DNA from: Hamadaea sp.
Lineage (GTDB): Bacteria > Actinomycetota > Actinomycetes > Mycobacteriales > Micromonosporaceae
NCBI RefSeq assembly: GCF_013362815.1
Contig: NZ_JABFVK010000015.1
Span: 62,001-126,000 of the forward strand
Direction of reading: 5' to 3'
DNA length: 64,000 nt
Positions 63,058-64,000 of this stretch are shown here, in pieces. The notes under the pieces are model-generated. The model had not been told where the DNA came from. It did no database searches and saw only the letters and a program-made list of their open reading frames with translations. A program made the position numbers and the translations under genes. Each line of letters starts with the position of its first letter. The first letter of the stretch is position 1.

Positions 63058-63752
63058 GAGTGACTCCCGACGCCCAAGAGGGATTTCGTCAGGTCGTGAT
63101 CGCTGAGCAGCTCCGATGCGCCACCGGTCCAGGCGACCTGGCCCGCAGCGAGGACCACCGCGTCACCCGCCAATCGGCGTACGACTGCTAGATTCTGCTC
63201 CACCAGCAGGATCGGGACGCGGACCGCGACCCGCGCGAGCGCGTCCGCCACCTCCGTGACCACCTTGGGGGCCAGGCCCTTCGTGGGCTCGTCCACGAGC
63301 AGCAGCCGGTTCTCGGTGAGCAGCACGCGGCCCAGGGCGAGCATCTGCTGCTGTCCGCCCGACAGCGAGCCGGCCCTCTGGCTCGCGCGTTTCTTCAGCT
63401 CCGGGAACAGTTCGAAGACCAACTCGTACGCCGAATTCTTGGTGCGTTCGGCCAGCCGGAGATTCTCGGCGACCGTCAACCCCGCGAAGACGCAGCGGTC
63501 CTCCGGCACGTAACCGAGTCCTTTCTGGACCAGTTCGTGGGTGCGGCGACCCAGGATGTCGGCCCCGTCGAAGGTCACCGAACCGATGCCGGGCGCGAGC
63601 CCGAGGATGGCGCGCAGAGTAGTGGTCTTGCCGACGCCGTTGCGGCCGAGCAGCACGGTCACGCCGGTCGGCGCGACGTCGAAGGAGACGCCTTGCAGGA
63701 TGCTGAGCCCCGACAGCACGACGTTCAGGTCGCGCACCTGGAGGATGCTCAT
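63054..63752 (-). CDS. livF: Branched-chain amino acid ABC transporter ATPase (LivF type)
   Basis: 232 residues from ATG 63752. ABC ATPase with Walker A GRNGVGKTT, the LivF-type GLGYVPEDRCVFAGLTVAEN, signature LSGGQQQMLALGR, and Walker B LLLVDEPTKGLAPKV, then the switch His region VEQNLAVV. The short length is typical of LivF. It starts inside the livG stop and overlaps livH by four bases. Confidence 0.94.
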   Translation of the reverse strand: MSILQVRDLNVVLSGLSILQGVSFDVAPTGVTVLLGRNGVGKTTTLRAILGLAPGIGSVTFDGADILGRRTHELVQKGLGYVPEDRCVFAGLTVAENLRLAERTKNSAYELVFELFPELKKRASQRAGSLSGGQQQMLALGRVLLTENRLLLVDEPTKGLAPKVVTEVADALARVAVRVPILLVEQNLAVVRRLAGDAVVLAAGQVAWTGGASELLSDHDLTKSLLGVGSHS

Positions 63753-64000
63753 AGCTCCTCCCCCAAGTACGCCTCCTGCACAACGGGATTGGCCATGACC
63801 ACGTCCGGGATGTCGCAAGCCAGCAGCGCGCCGTGATGCATGACGGCGAGCCGGTCGGCCAGCCCGAGGATCACTTCCATGTGGTGTTCCACCATGAGGA
63901 CCGCCCCTTGGGTGTGGCCGGTCAGCCCGCGGATCACCTCGACCAGCTCCGGGACGTCCTCGGCGGCGACCCCGGCCATCGGCTCGTCCAGCAGCATCAC
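63749..64000 (-). CDS. livG: Branched-chain amino acid ABC transporter ATPase (LivG type), partial
   Basis: Only the C-terminal ~83 residues lie in the window; the frame runs off the right edge. Walker B MLLDEPMAGVAAEDV, the switch His in VLMVEHHMEVILGLADRLAV, and the LivG-type ending DVVMANPVVQEAYLGEEL are visible. It overlaps livF by four bases and would be the first or second gene of the operon, with the rest to the right. Confidence 0.92.
   Translation of the reverse strand: MMLLDEPMAGVAAEDVPELVEVIRGLTGHTQGAVLMVEHHMEVILGLADRLAVMHHGALLACDIPDVVMANPVVQEAYLGEEL

Noticed and set aside
1-64000. tRNA, rRNA and CRISPR arrays
   Set aside because: Intergenic gaps are short; none shows a tRNA-like TTCGA loop with CCA-stem context, rRNA sequence, or regularly spaced repeats of CRISPR type.

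Overview
The window is high-GC DNA from a mycothiol-producing actinomycete. It carries mshA, a mycothiol-dependent-isomerase-type gene, CsoR, SigE-type ECF sigma factors, many GTG/TTG starts and ATGA stop/start overlaps. The block moeZ - DUF3152 - TetR - DUF3107 - ferritin-like - DEAD helicase matches the Mycobacterium tuberculosis Rv3206c-Rv3211 neighbourhood as I remember it. Gene style suggests a Micromonosporaceae-like organism; that placement is inference.

Layout. 1-3.9 kb: a membrane protein running in from the left edge, a NarL-type two-component pair, and a membrane-anchored pseudokinase. 3.9-7.4 kb: YbjN-type protein and mshA (-), then an SDR oxidoreductase and a methyltransferase (+). 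7.5-11 kb: two paralogous GEVED surface proteins with different sortase-type tails (LPDTG, LASTG). 11-13.9 kb: murB, a DinB/MDMPI-type enzyme and a LacI regulator. 14.1-33.6 kb: an incomplete and interrupted complex I gene set. nuoI-J-K-L-M-N is separated from nuoC-H by three large secreted paralogues, and nuoC-H is separated from nuoB by two ECF-sigma modules and a membrane protein. nuoA, D, E, F and G are not in the window.

33.6-42.7 kb: MFS transporter and gamma-glutamyltransferase-like gene (divergent), proB-proA, an alkyltransferase-like DNA repair protein, a QW-repeat protein, moeZ and a DUF3152 metalloprotease-like protein. 42.9-50.1 kb: alpha/beta hydrolase, an 835-residue disordered protein, TetR, DUF3107, ferritin-like protein and DEAD-box helicase with a structured leader. 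50.4-54.1 kb: AbiEi/DUF559 protein, an unknown protein, a shortened YdeI gene, a VOC protein and a WYL regulator. 54.1-57.8 kb: a copper operon (csoR, copZ, His/Met-containing membrane protein, copA) behind one clear CsoR operator. 57.8-64 kb: methyltransferase, NlpC/P60 hydrolase, pirin, and a branched-chain amino-acid ABC transporter running off the right edge.

The most unusual non-coding content is a set of long, nearly perfect inverted repeats between genes, mostly at convergent gene ends. Two form dispersed families: one with four copies (about 7.4, 9.1, 47.6 and 59.0 kb), and one of about 145 bp with two copies in opposite orientation (about 13.9 and 40.3 kb). Copies differ by matched changes in both arms. 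The most unusual protein content is the secreted triad inside the nuo cluster, which shares a C-terminal signature ending in LPRR.
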